A stretch of 64,000 nucleotides of DNA. Source: Kryptolebias marmoratus (taxonomy: Eukaryota > Chordata > Actinopteri > Cyprinodontiformes > Rivulidae). This document shows positions 24,546 to 36,289 of the stretch, piece by piece. Below the pieces are notes generated by a model. That model worked only from the letters and a program-made list of their open reading frames with translations. It was not told the origin of the DNA and did no database searches. Position 1 is the first letter of the stretch; every line of letters begins with the position of its first letter. Where the stretch lies: positions 9,611,727 to 9,675,726 of the forward strand of contig NC_051450.1 of the NCBI RefSeq assembly GCF_001649575.2, given 5' to 3'. The translations under genes and the position numbers were made by a program.

Positions 24546-25015
24546 ATTTGTAGAAGCACCAATCAGATACTGTTTATTTTTAGAACTGAAATTGAAGAAT
24601 TTATTCAGTAAACCAAACTTTTGGCTTTAGCAGATATGTTTATTTTTCTTGCAGGTGCAGCCCTTTCACAAGTACTCAGCTCCTTTTTTTAACCTCAATA
24701 TGGTCAATATCTAGCATTTTGCTTTGACCTTTTAATAAACTGCAAGACTTCTTCTACATCGAAGCACATTTCATGACTCTTAAAATGTACTGATACAGAG
24801 AGAAAAAAAAATATCAGAAGGGCAAGGCAGCATTTCTGAGTTGCACACTAACTTTGTAATTTCAGCTTACAAGAGGTTTCTTTTTAATGTCAGGTAAATG
24901 TAAAAGACACAAAAAAACTTAGAATTTTTTTTTTTCATTTTTTTGGAAAAGTGTGTTGTTTGTGCTGAATGCCTTAAGAAATTTGCTGAAGAAGCAGAAA
25001 GTGAGTTGTAATTGG

Positions 25016-25310
25016 TAAAAGAGCAAGAACACTAGCTGAAAGCTAAAATATAGTATTAAATGTAAAAGTAGCAAAATGCTTGCTACATGTAGTAAAATTA
25101 TAACTTAACAGCTAAGAGTAGCTAGACAATAGCTCAAAGTAGCAAGCTAATAGTGGAAACAAAAACCTAGCTTTAAACTAAACATAAGTAATGCCAGTAA
25201 CAAGTAGCAAAACTAAAAAAAAAAAAAAAAAATGCAGCGTGGTACCTAAAAGTAGCAAAATGCTATCTTAAAGCTAAAAGGAGCAAAGGTTTACCTAAAA
25301 ATAATGTTCT
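25016..25310 (+). repeat. Imperfect AGCTAAAAGTAGC-type tandem repeat, left part
   Basis: Repeating words 'agctaaaa', 'agtagcaaaatgct' and 'agctaaaagtagc' in varying order over about 295 bases. Confidence 0.75.
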
Positions 25311-25379
25311 CACCTCTCTTTACTATATTTTTATCAAAAATGTAATAACTTTCTCTTTCATTGTCTAGTTTTATTTTTT

Positions 25380-26063
25380 TACATACAGAAACCGTCTGAT
25401 GAACGCTGTCAAATCCAACTCAGGCAGCCAATCCACTCCCTTACAGCTGTATGCAATCAGCAGATTTTGAACAAAGTTCAGAGGATCTTACACAGTCTCA
25501 ACCATATTCTCTTTTCAGAGCATGAGTGGCTTCTCTTAAGATGCAGATTTGACTGTCCAAGTTGCAGGACACATAAGAGGAAGCAAACCTTCCTCTCCAG
25601 GTCAATCTAGTCTTTAAACACCAACCACTTATACACACACTGGCCTATATGAAGGTACAGTTTTATTAGAGCATGCACCTTGTGCTTTATAAGTTATTTA
25701 CTTATGCACTTTTTAACATATTTTTACTCTGAATGCTGGACATGCTGTCTGAATACTGTCTGTTGCTGTGAGTGGTGCTTCTGTCTCTTGTGTTTTTGTA
25801 CTGTGATTACTGTTGTTGCCCATTTTCTTTCATTGAGTGTCACTTATGTTTTGTTATTTTAATGTGAATGTTCACTGAGCTCACTGAGCTTTATTATTAG
25901 TGTCCTCTGTCTTGTGTTTTTATTTGCCAGTGCTGTTTGTGTTTATCAGGATGCACTATGACTCTCTTATGTCCTTTGAGTCATTCTAGCTACTTTTTAT
26001 GCTCCATTTTAAATTACTTCTGAGGACAAATAAAATTGTTTGAATTGAACTGAATTGAATTGA
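25380..26063 (+). mobile_element. Decayed LINE 3' end with (GAATT)n-type tail
   Basis: 25489-25600 reads RILHSLNHILFSEHEWLLLRCRFDCPSCRTHKRKQTF, the C-terminal pattern (H.LFSEYEWLPSGRRFRCP.CRT-like) of a fish LINE ORF. A 3'UTR follows, ending 'acaaataaaattgtttgaa' and a degenerate TTGAA tail. It lies between the two parts of the AGCTA tandem repeat. Confidence 0.65.
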
Positions 26064-26290
26064 AGCGCTAGCTAAAAATAGCAAAATGCTAGCCTAATGG
26101 TAAAAGTAGCAAAGCAGCAAAATCCTAGGTAATTAGTAGAAATCAAGGTAAAAGCTAAAAGTAGCAAAACAAGAAAAAAAAAGTGAAGTATGAAGCAGAT
26201 TTCAAAGCGCACAATGTTTTTGAAGGAGCAGAACAGATATCAATGTAATTCTATGGGGAAAATATTTGTAAAAAAAGGTGAAAAGGTTAC
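26064..26290 (+). repeat. AGCTAAAAGTAGC-type tandem repeat, right part
   Basis: The same words resume at 'agcgctagctaaaaatagc'. They are followed by a 'cagatttcaaagcgcac…' block ending in '…ctatggggaaaatatttg', which I know next to this repeat in other fish. Confidence 0.7.
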
Positions 26291-26499
26291 ACAAACCAAA
26301 AGTAATAGTGTTAATCTCCTGAAATAGTTAAATAGTTAAAATAATACATAGTATGCAGAAGAAGCTATATTGAAAGAAATAAAAAAATTAAAAATTATGA
26401 ACCAAAAAAACAAAACAGGAAACCAACACTGTGAATGCTGAATCAGCATGCACACAAATAATGATGTGCACTGACATATTCCACAACCATTAGGAATCT

Positions 26500-26850
26500 A
26501 ATAAACAGGATTTAATGGGAAAAGGCCACAGACCACAGTCATGAGTGCAGCTTTCTAAGAAGCAGTGAGCAGAGGAAGGTTAGTGGTATCAGACCACCGA
26601 CACATGGGTTTAAAATTACACGAGGACAGGCACGTCCTGCTCCTACACCTTGGATGTATTTACAGTGCCGAGGAGAAGGAGATAGGAGAAAGCGACTTGC
26701 CAGGTGTCACTCAGGACGATATCCATGCAGGGAAAATTGATGACGGGGCGAGTCGGGAGGCAGGAGTGATAAAGCCTTTCACTGCCACCAATTCATATCA
26801 GTGTGTTCGCAGGGCAGCTGGGGGAATCACACTGTGTTTCTAAGCTCTAA
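26500..26850. other. GC-richer complex block, candidate regulatory element
   Basis: Clearly richer in GC than its surroundings, no repeat, a 92-codon frame from 26565 without recognisable domain or splice sites. Could be a conserved element or an unrecognised exon. Confidence 0.3.
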
Positions 26851-27059
26851 GTGCAATGGAAGTGACAACAGTGGTGAGAAAAATTCTGCATCTATTTGAG
26901 TCCATGGAAATGCACCTAATCCATGTTGATTAAACATTTTATTCAAAAACGATGGTTTTAGTCAATTTAATACTATCTGTGTCATCAGTGTGTGTATATT
27001 CATAAATCCATATCTTATATGCTGAGCACAAATTAGGATGGGATTTGATATCGACCTCA

Positions 27060-27760
27060 GCTAAAGGCAATAATGTTTTTGTCCATCTGAGTGTGTGTTT
27101 ATTTGTGTGGGGTTAGCAAAATATCTCATGAACCACTGGACTGATTTCAATGAAATTCTTGTAAACTAATCATTAGAAGTACATTTACAACGGATTCATT
27201 TTTGAAGTCAATACCATGCAAGATTGTTGTCACAGCTAAGCAAACCTATCAGACACAAAAAAATGACTGTAACTCAGCCAATATAATTGATGTTGAGGTA
27301 GAATTTGTTGTGGTATGTTGTGGTAGAAGGTGAAACTATTTCCCAACACATACTCCGAGCAGTGAGGGATCACACGAGATCTGTTTTTTTTTTTTTTTTT
27401 TCCAAAAACTGTCATTTACAACTGGTGCCACCTGTGTTTGTCTGTTGTATATCATGAACAAATTTAAGCAGGCTGCCACTGCCAGTCAACATTAGCCAAT
27501 ACATAAATGACTATAACTCAGTTAGCTTTACAGATATTGGGCTAACTTTCTTGTGTTGGTAGCTGATAGTAGTCCACGCTACATTCTCTATCACAGCATC
27601 TCGCAATATTGCATGAGATTGTGCATAATGTCCTTCCCAACATTTGACCAAAACGGCTTTACCTCTGTTCTTTCTCTGCATAAGATGGTTTGAAAGCACT
27701 TGAATGAAAGGCGATGGGTGACATACATTCTTTCAAGGAATGCTAGATCTTTACTTTTAA
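27060..27760 (-). repeat. Two AB-family units in tandem, reverse strand
   Basis: Unit one, 27075-27420: 'gttagcaaaatatctcatga', 'accactggactgatttcaat', 'actccgagcagtg'. Unit two, 27425-27760: 'acattagccaatacataaat', 'ggtagctgatagtagtcca', 'aacatttgaccaaaacgg'. Confidence 0.75.
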
Positions 27761-27869
27761 TGTTTTGTTTTTTCCTTAAAGGGCTTCAGATTCACAAAAC
27801 TGTCAAAGTGTCACTGAACAGCTTTATTTAGATTCAACTATTGGCATCTTTCTCTCCTTTTTTTTGCTC

Positions 27870-28430
27870 TCTTTTACAGTATGTCAGCATGGTAAGCAAT
27901 CTCTATTCAGAGTTAAGTTTCCATGTAACAGAGGTAGAATAGGAGGAGGAAAACACATCTCAATTCCAGTGCACATGCTGTGCCAGAAGCATCATCCTGG
28001 TGGAAAAAAGGGACAGTTAAAATTTGCATTTAGATTACTGTGGTAATAGAAAGACCACAGCAATGAATCTTGTTCTAAAAAAAGAAAAAAAAAGGGGGCT
28101 AATGTGGCTGTATTTTGAATAAAATAGTGGAGTTAAACACTTTGGTTGAATCTGCATGGAATGACGTGTATAAAATCACAATCGATTATAATAAAATGAT
28201 AACACCCCCGGGCATGTGAACAACATATTGTGCTAGATAAAACAAAGATTATGATGAATGTTATTTGTGCCTCCTTCTGTGACTGAATGATTAACTAAAG
28301 CACTCGCCATTACCTATTTTGATTTGAAGTCAATAACACCAAATTATAAAAGCTGGAGACATGACATGAAATGGTAAATTGATTGTATATCAGTAACACG
28401 AGGTATTTACCACAAACATCAAGGGCTGAT
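27870..28430. other. Non-coding stretch
   Basis: No recognisable gene or repeat. Confidence 0.4.
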
Positions 28431-28640
28431 TTTCATATTCATGAGCATTGCATTGTTTGTCAATAGTGCATACCAAGTGGGTTTAATTTGTTTTCAGTTC
28501 TTCCCCCGTCCTCCAATCGCGCAAAAATGTCAGCTCCACACCATCACAGACACTTAATTAAGCTGCACCAGCCCTCTACGCATGCACGATTTTTCAAAAT
28601 GTCTCAAATAATCAAATAATAAGGCATTCAGTTGGTGAGG
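28430..28640. other. Candidate conserved non-coding element
   Basis: Repeat-free text with octamer-like 'attcatgagcattgcattg' and TTAATTAA cores ('cacttaattaagctgc'). Confidence 0.25.
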
Positions 28641-28936
28641 ACTCTCCACTGCACTCAGACTTGTGGAAATGTAAACAAAGAGCAAAAGACATAACCAAAC
28701 CAAATGCCGGAGGAAATTTATTCATCCCAAACTTGTTACATTAATTTAGTTTCAAGTCAAGAGAGGAGTTTGTGTTGAGTTCAATGAGCTTCCAGTTGTT
28801 CATGGAATTTGAAATACCAGTTCTTTTAGAGCACAAATAAATTCCAAGGCTGAAATGGTTACCACTCATTGACTCAACTTAATATGAGCCGTTTTGGAGA
28901 TTTAATTAAGAAAATAATAATAAAAATGACTTTACA

Positions 28937-28940
<4 letters not shown>

Positions 28941-28976
<36 letters not shown>
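28941..28976. repeat. (TA)18 microsatellite
   Basis: Directly abuts the retrotransposon fragment that starts at 28977. Confidence 0.98.
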
Positions 28977-28979
<3 letters not shown>

Positions 28980-29218
28980 GTGCCTGTTGTCATCGGGGCC
29001 CTCCAGGCAGTCATCCCCAAACTGGAGCAGTGGCTACAACAGATCCCAGGAACAACATCAGACATCTCAGTCCAGAAATGTGCAGTTCTAGGCACAGCCA
29101 AGATACTGTGCAGAACCCTCAAGCTCCCAGGCCTCTGGTAGAGGACCCGAGCTCAGAGGATGAAAAAAATAGACCATCCGCAGAGGGTGAGAAGAGAATT
29201 TTTTTTTTTATACATTAG
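28977..29218 (+). mobile_element. Non-LTR retrotransposon 3' fragment (same family as 1736-2040)
   Basis: Opens at VVPVVIGALQAVIPKLEQWL and continues in frame through the QKCAVLGTAKIL block to KLPGLW and a TAG. It then runs into the family's short 3'UTR ('gaggacccgagctcagagga', 'gagggtgagaag') and a T run ending in 'tatacattag'. Truncated at its 5' end exactly at the (TA)n. Confidence 0.75.
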
Positions 29219-29219
29219 T

Positions 29220-30120
29220 AAGAAGAAGTTAATTATCCACTGCATCAGTATGATAAGAGCATTGCTTTTCTAAGCAGGTAGTAGATGAACCTATTTTGAT
29301 CTGAAAGTTGAATGTACAAATCTCCAAATTACATTTTAGTGTATAATCATAATTAGGCAGGGAACAATTACTGGTTTTAAGGTATGCCATGATATTACAA
29401 AGTCACAATGTGAAATCCACTATCCCCGCCCCCACCCCACCCACACACACACTATTTGTCTCACTGTTTTTACCGGTTTAAACACATAAAACTAAGATAA
29501 CAGAGACAGTGCATGTCATAACTCCCCCACTGGACTCTTACAATTTTTTTTCTTGTTAAAAGAGACATTGTCTCTCTTGTTATTAGTTATTAGTCAGTCA
29601 GGGTTTGTCTATGAAATAAGGAACACCCATCTCATTTTTAAGAAATTGCTGTTTTGAAAAATAAATAAATGAATATAAATTGCAACAAGCTACAGGAGAT
29701 AGCATGTTAGCACCTTATTCCAAATATACATAACCATAAATAAATATTACATTACGTATTATAGTAATATACCTATAAAATCATCATTAAGCAATATGTG
29801 TAATTATTTATGCAGCAGTTTATTTTAATTTTATTGTTTGTTTGTTTCAGTACTGTAACACTGAGAAACTGTGGTATTTTTGGTTAAGGTTATCATATTG
29901 TAAAAATCTCATACCAGCCCTTGTCCAATCAGAATACTGTGAAAAATAAATAATGATCCGTCAGATGGGATGCAGAGGATGTGCTGATGTGCTGACTCCA
30001 CAAATGTTGATTAGGAAAACAACAGCAACAAAAAAAAAATACACCATACAAACCCTTTCACAGAAACTATAAACGTGAGAGCGGCTGTGGTTATTTTTTT
30101 ATTTATTTTTTGGATCAGTT
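29220..30120. other. AT-rich non-coding stretch
   Basis: Nothing recognised. Confidence 0.4.
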
Positions 30121-30129
30121 CTTCACTCT

Positions 30130-30470
30130 CTGTCTTTCTTTCATGTCTAATTTATTGCCATCTGCTCGGCTCGGGTGTAAATCTGAACGCAGACCGACTT
30201 GCTCATCCAGGCTTTATCTGTTAACATTTAGCAATGTCTAATTAGGCAAAAATGGGAACCGCGTTGGCTGAAAAATGCCACAGCCGGGTAATGACAGTCA
30301 TAACAGTTTGGGATGTGTGTCTGTCACAGCAAGCAAACGCACTTATTAAATCAGGGTAATTAGAAGAAGGAAACAGCCATAATGGGCAAAAGCTATTGGG
30401 CTGTGATTAAAGAGGCTAACTTGTATATCTACTGGTTTTTGATTATGTTTCAGCTGTTCAGATGACTTAT
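30130..30470. other. Candidate conserved non-coding element
   Basis: Repeat-free; two TAATTA homeodomain cores ('gtctaattaggcaaa', 'gggtaattagaagaa') about 120 bases apart, and evenly complex sequence. Confidence 0.35.
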
Positions 30471-30579
30471 GAAGATCACAAAAAAAGAAGGGGAAGTTTT
30501 ATCAGTTTACTATGCTGACTATAAGACTGCTGAAGAGGCGGGGAAAAAATACTAATTGCAAAACTGCTCTTTTGAATAA

Positions 30580-30790
30580 TCTGATGATGATCACACAACA
30601 TAACTGTGGCTCAACTAAAAACTTTGAATTAAAAGGATGGGAGACTGGGACAAAGTGAAGATTAAATGCAATCTGCTAGCTGCCTTAGATGGATAACTTT
30701 TACTAATTGGCTTTTATAATGTGAATGCCCTGAGATGACTTTTGTTGTGACTTGGTGCTGTGTAAATAAACTGAATTGAACTGAATTGAA
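30580..30790 (+). mobile_element. LINE 3' end with (GAATT)n-type tail
   Basis: 'ctgagatgacttttgttgtg', 'acttggtgctgtgtaaataa' and the degenerate 'actgaattgaa' tail form the standard terminus of a fish LINE or its SINE. Confidence 0.65.
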
Positions 30791-30999
30791 TCAAACATTT
30801 CTGAACAATTCATTTTTAGTCTAGAGGTATGTAACAGCAACAGAGAATGCATTCATTAAAACACTGTTCAGGAATTAACTGCATATTTTTAGACATTTTT
30901 AGTCATTCATTTTTTTGATTAACTGTCACTGTTTAATTGTTGTTGTTTTTGCACATTCAATAAACACATATCACAAAATAACTAACACTTTCATCTCAA

Positions 31000-31822
31000 G
31001 TGCGTGCATTTGCCTTGCACTTCTATGGTGCGTTGAGACCACAGCCGTAAGAAAATATAGGTGACACGCTTGCATAGGTAGCATTGAAAATTTCTGGACC
31101 AATTTGGAAGTACAGCTATACAACATGACAAAACCAACAAAAACAATGACAAGTTTACTTTACGGCAGCATATTACTTTACATAGTATGTTGCAACTTTA
31201 TCACCCTTCAACCCAGAACAATATACACAATATACGTAACCTGGACATATTAATGTCACACATACCTGATACATACCACAAGATTTGACTTTTTTACAAA
31301 ACATTCTTCATTTCTTCACGTTTCGACTTACATAAAAGTAATTTCTGAACATGCCAACATTTTTGGGAAATGGCAAAACAGTGTGACAGTACATGAACAT
31401 TGCTTTGACTGCTTTCTTGGGAACTAAGACAAAACCAGAGGTTTGCAAAACATACTCTATTTATTGAAAGAAAAAAATACTCTTACAACTGTGGCTTTTA
31501 AAACTGCATTCTTGACCGATTATTTTGTTGTCCACCTCTACTCACACCATAGACAAGGAAGTAAATCTTTTTTTTTTGTCTTACAATGTCAAAGCTAGTT
31601 CATCAAAACAATGTGAGATGGGGGCAGTTTGGTTTTTGTCAACTGAGAAACATTCTGTCTCACAAAATATGTAAAACTTTTAACTCTGTGCATTATATTA
31701 TTTAAGTCAATACAAGCTAGCCTATAAACATTGCCAGAGGTTTTCCTAAATATTATGAGTGGCATTTGGAAATCATTTTTGTGATACCAGCAGGAGAGTA
31801 GATAGAGTGAACGGGTAATTGT
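31000..31822. other. Non-coding stretch with one short repeat copy
   Basis: 31500-31546 matches part of 32241-32290 ('aaaactgcattcttg', 'tgtccacctctactcaca'). Otherwise nothing recognised. Confidence 0.5.
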
Positions 31823-31825
31823 TAA

Positions 31826-32778
31826 GGCCCCTTCACTCTGGATGACGACCTTGCTACGCTCTAAACAACCTGCAAGAACATGACTGGACCTGCACCATCA
31901 ACACACTATTAGCTCACCCTGTCACAACTATCACTACATCCTAAAGCACACCACACTAGTATGACGCTACAACCATTGGCGATTGACCTTGTTGATATCA
32001 TGGTCGTAGCCTATAAATGATTATCAGTCCTAATTCAAATTTTCAGTGACCAAGCCACACTGATGTACCTTACGTTATGGATACCACTACAATCACAAAC
32101 CACCACAACCTTGTCACACAGGTTTGGTGCGTGTTTCACTGAATTCTGAGCGATTGCAACCAAGCGAAAAGTTAGCTGTATGGACATGGTTCTAATGGCC
32201 AGTTTTTGAAAATCAGTCTATTTTTATGTGAACAGCTTGCAAAACTGCATTCTTGGCCATGCACAGTTTTTTTTGTCCACCTCCACTCACATAATACCCA
32301 TCTCAACTTGCTTTGTGCCCTCTCAAGTTTATGATTTCATGTGCTGGAGTCCACTTTTGAAATCAAGATAGGAAGATTTTGACCAGTTTTTCAGTAATTG
32401 TTTTTCCTCATTGGTGTAGGCTTTGTAGACCTGGACATTTGCTTCAGATGTTTTCTGTCAGAGGGGAGCTCCCAAGCAGGTGTTGTAATACAGCTCTAGC
32501 GTACTTAAGATGGTTTGGAGATGCCCACAACACAGTTTAGGTGGGGTCAAGATGGGTAGGAGATGCCCTTGACAACTTTGAGGCTATTTCAAGAGAAACA
32601 TCACACAAATTTTTTGACCATGTTCAAAACTCAACTGATAGGACTGCATACCTCTGTGTCTCATGGTAGAAAATTGAAAACCAGCCCTAATGTTGCAAGA
32701 CAATATGGAGACTGCCTCATGAATATTGTTAACCAACTAGTTCCAGCTCGGTGAGATTCCTCCCAGTGTAAAGGCAGC
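31826..32778. mobile_element. TTAA-flanked 953-bp non-autonomous element
   Basis: TTAA at 31822-31825 and 32779-32782. Imperfect terminal inverted repeats, GGCCCCTTCACTCTGG left and, reading inward from the right, GCTGCCTTTACACTGGG (12 of 17 matching). No transposase frame. Its internal 32125-32290 segment recurs inverted at 13866-14005. Class (piggyBac- or Harbinger-like) unresolved. Confidence 0.5.
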
Positions 32779-32789
32779 TTAAATGTATA

Positions 32790-34115
32790 TAGTGAGATTA
32801 GAACATCAACGCATTGTTGAGAAAGCAAAATATTACCTAAAACAATATTTGGCATTACATACTTAAAAAAAAAAATATATATATATCCATGCTATTGTAC
32901 ATCAAATACAGATTGGTTTTCGTCTTTGTTTTCGCTTTTATCTGAAAACAAAATATTCCCAGGTTGTTAGAAATCACTGTTTGAGGATAAACAATAATGC
33001 ATTAGCCCACTAAGGTGTACATCTTCTCGCAGAAGTGTTAGATAAGGAGGCTCCACAAAACAGTGTCTTTCACAATTAGGGCATGTTCATACTGACCACT
33101 ACTCTGATATGTCTTGTTATCTTGCTTGCATCCTACAACCTTGTCTGTCAGTTGTTTGTACGGTCTCCCATAGAATGTGTTGTTGCAACAATCAGAATTC
33201 AGTCTTTGAGTCTTTTTCCCCCAAAACTGAATCAATGGGGGCTGAAGCACCATCTGAGTTTGTGCCGAAAACACCATAAAAGCAGGTAAACTGATGTCCA
33301 TTTAGGCTTTCAGTTTGACAGCTCCCTGCAGTTACTTTTTTTTTCCCAGTGTACATTTATTCACTTTGGTTGTCAGAACAGCAGTGGTTCTGACTGAAAC
33401 AACAGGAAACTGATATCAATTTTGAACATTTTTTATCATTAAAGGCACTTTTTATTTCCTTTTCTCTTTTGAACAGTTGCCAAAGTGTGAGCAATAAGTC
33501 AAAAAATATCTGTAGCAACACTAACCATTTCGATAACAGCTCCCTTTAATTATAACCTTTTTCACTGTAGCAAATTCTGTTGCATCATATATTTTGTTGG
33601 CAGGGGATTCAGACATCTTCATTCTGGGGAATGCTGAGTCAGTGTGGTTCTTCTTTATTGCCTCAGGCCAGTTTTGTCTCTAAAGCTAAGCTTTCCGTAT
33701 CTTCAAGGGGGGAAAAGTTCAATTTCTGACAGAGGCAGCTTTCGTTCAGTAGGACATCCGGCTAATTTATTTTTTATCAACACAAGATTATAGTCAAGGT
33801 GATATATGATCTCAGAGGACTTAGCGATGAAAAGACTTCTTAAACCGACTAAACGTAACCGATGAAAAGAAGATATTTCTTATAGAGTGTAGCTTCTTCC
33901 TCTTAAACTACAATTGCTGTAAATGACTTTTCATCCTCCCTCCAAAAAATATATATATTTTTTTTTTCTTCCCATATGACTGAGAATATGTTTTGTGAAA
34001 AAATCAGAATGGAAAATTAGAATTTACATTTGATTAAACTATTTTTAACTAAAATATATAAGATATAAAAATAAGATAAGATAAGCAAAGCTGAAGCTGT
34101 TTTGGTAAAACCTTA
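32790..34115. other. Non-coding stretch
   Basis: 33600-33780 is repeat-free and more complex and might be conserved. The rest shows only (TA) and T runs. Confidence 0.35.
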
Positions 34116-34119
34116 AAAG

Positions 34120-34545
34120 AGATGGTCCATAAAAATTATGGACAATCTCAGACTGTGTTGTGAATGACTCTCAGCTACTACCACATCAAATTTTAGGTCA
34201 ATATTTGTAAAATTGATTTATAGCCATTTTTGTGCTGGCTAATATCGATTATTTGTGGCAACCAGTTGGAATTGGATAGGTTTACTGAGTGTATTTCTTT
34301 AAAATAACTAAATAATGATCATTGTTGTGTTTTCTAAAACTATTTGTCCATGTCATCTATTGTAAAATGGGTTGGTTCCAAAAGCTTATCACTTGTAGAG
34401 GTCTATCCAATGATTGTTTTGTGAAAGTTTCATTAAAACTTGTCTAGCGGTTCAGGAAATATTTTTCTAACAGTCAAACACATACCCTCTCACAGACACA
34501 GGTAAAAACATTTCCACCCACCTTTCACCTTTTGGCAGTAGGAAA
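34120..34545 (+). repeat. AB-family repeat, full-length unit
   Basis: Near complete order: 'gaatgactctcagctactac', 'cacatcaaattttaggtcaa', 'atagccatttttgtg', 'gtagaggtctatccaatgat', 'gtttcattaaaacttgtcta', 'gcggttcaggaaatattttt', and an end near 'ccaccttttggcagtagg'. Confidence 0.85.
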
Positions 34546-34549
34546 TAAT

Positions 34550-36285
34550 GAAATGCTGTTTTTTTTTTTTTTTTTTCAGAACAGAGAGTGGTTCATGCCT
34601 AGACTGAGCACTAAAAGATGCTAAAATGTTTAAATCGAATGAACACAAATTGTGCTTTTATTGTGCCGGAGTTAATGCGGCACAAATGAAACCACTTTGC
34701 ATGGAACCATGATAAATTTGTTGTGTCATTTTCTTTATCTTTGAGGTAAAATGCTGTACATTGACAGTTTTTTTCTTTCTTTCTTTTTTAAGTTTCAAGA
34801 TTAAAGTGTAAATGTGAAAAAAAAGTGTAAATTTTATTGACAGGAAAAAAAAGCCATGTTGGAAAAAAAAAAGATAGAAATGTCTTCTGTCTTCAACTGT
34901 ATTTGATTCCTTTGTTATCAGGTTATTATTTTTAGATCTGAGGATTATAGGTGCACATTTCCAGGGTTTAATTACTAAGTAACATACAATTTTGTAGCTG
35001 AACCTGTTCAATGTTGAGTTTAAACAGTAGGACTCAAAAAACTCACAAAACATCTGAAGTTTATAGAAAAAAATCATAAATTATTTTTCTTCAGTAAAAC
35101 AAATCAGACCCAGATTATCAGGGATTTCAAGAGCATTTAGAAGTCAAAATTCACTGTATATATTTGAGACTATTATTTTGAAGCATTGTAAGAAGTTTTA
35201 TGAGATCCATAATGCATCAGCTGCATGTCGGATTAGTTCAGGTAAAACATTCCATGTTATTTTATGGTTAACCTAGTAAACGTGTGCCCATAACTGTGAG
35301 CTACACTAATATTTGGCTAATAACTTTTAAAACAATTACAGTCAAGTTTTTTTCTACAAAGGGGCCCTGATGTTCTGTGGTAGACAACGGCTGTTTACCT
35401 CTTTCATAGGTACTCTTTTACAGCAGAAACTCTTAAACTTTGGGCAGCGATTGGCAAATGAGAGTGGGAATACTGGTGCACAGAAAAAAGATGGACCGAG
35501 CTGCACAATCCTTCTCACTGCTCCCTAGAAGGCACAGGCGGGAAGTAACCAGGTGGCCACTTAGGTTCTTTCAGTCTGAGATAATGAGTCATGTCAAGCA
35601 GAAGGCTCTCATTCACTTCTCCAGCCTGTAGTGCTTCTATTTGCAACTAAAAGTTCCCTTTCAGCTTTGTTCTTCTCTTTCTCACCCTATTTGTTGTGCA
35701 GGCAAGACTGCACATCATTTACCAGCATCAAATGTTATTTTGAGTGACTAAAACACACAGTATTAGCAGAAGCTATTTGATGTTACCACGCAACCAGCTC
35801 TCCACATCCACAAGGAAGAATAATTGGGCAATAACTTGTACAAACTTGGACTAAATTAGTGCAACACTCTCCTGAACATTTTCTACAGCAATCTTCCCCT
35901 CATAACCTTTTGGCTCTTTTCAAGTAAGGTCAGCATAAATATACTGATGTACAACATTTCTAACCTTGTTTTGATCTTTTCTTTTTCCACCGAGTCTTAC
36001 AATCATGTGGACAGATGCAGAAAAAGCTTTGCTGCAGGAGAGAAAAAAAATTGAAAATTGGACATGAATACATTTTAGAAATTAATTTGCTTCGGACTCA
36101 AAAGTCAAACTAATTGTCAGCTACAACGATTTTGTTTAAAAAACAGAGAAAAACACAGTCATATGTGGTGACAGATTTATGTATAGACATGAAGAAAGGT
36201 GCAAAGGTTATAGCTCTAAATTAATTTCACTATTTATTTTTTGATCTAAACAGAATTTATTCTGACAAACCATAATGTGCAATCT
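34550..36285. other. Non-coding stretch, one candidate conserved block
   Basis: 35420-35640 is repeat-free and balanced in composition, with a 63-codon frame lacking protein features. The remainder is AT-rich with homopolymers; a 139-codon frame at 34658-35077 (minus) is T/A-run-driven and Phe/Lys-rich. Confidence 0.35.
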
Positions 36286-36289
36286 CATC

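Noticed and set aside
34658..35077. 139-codon reverse-strand frame
   Set aside because: It is driven by T/A runs, is rich in Phe, Lys and Leu without motifs, and has no homology that I can see.
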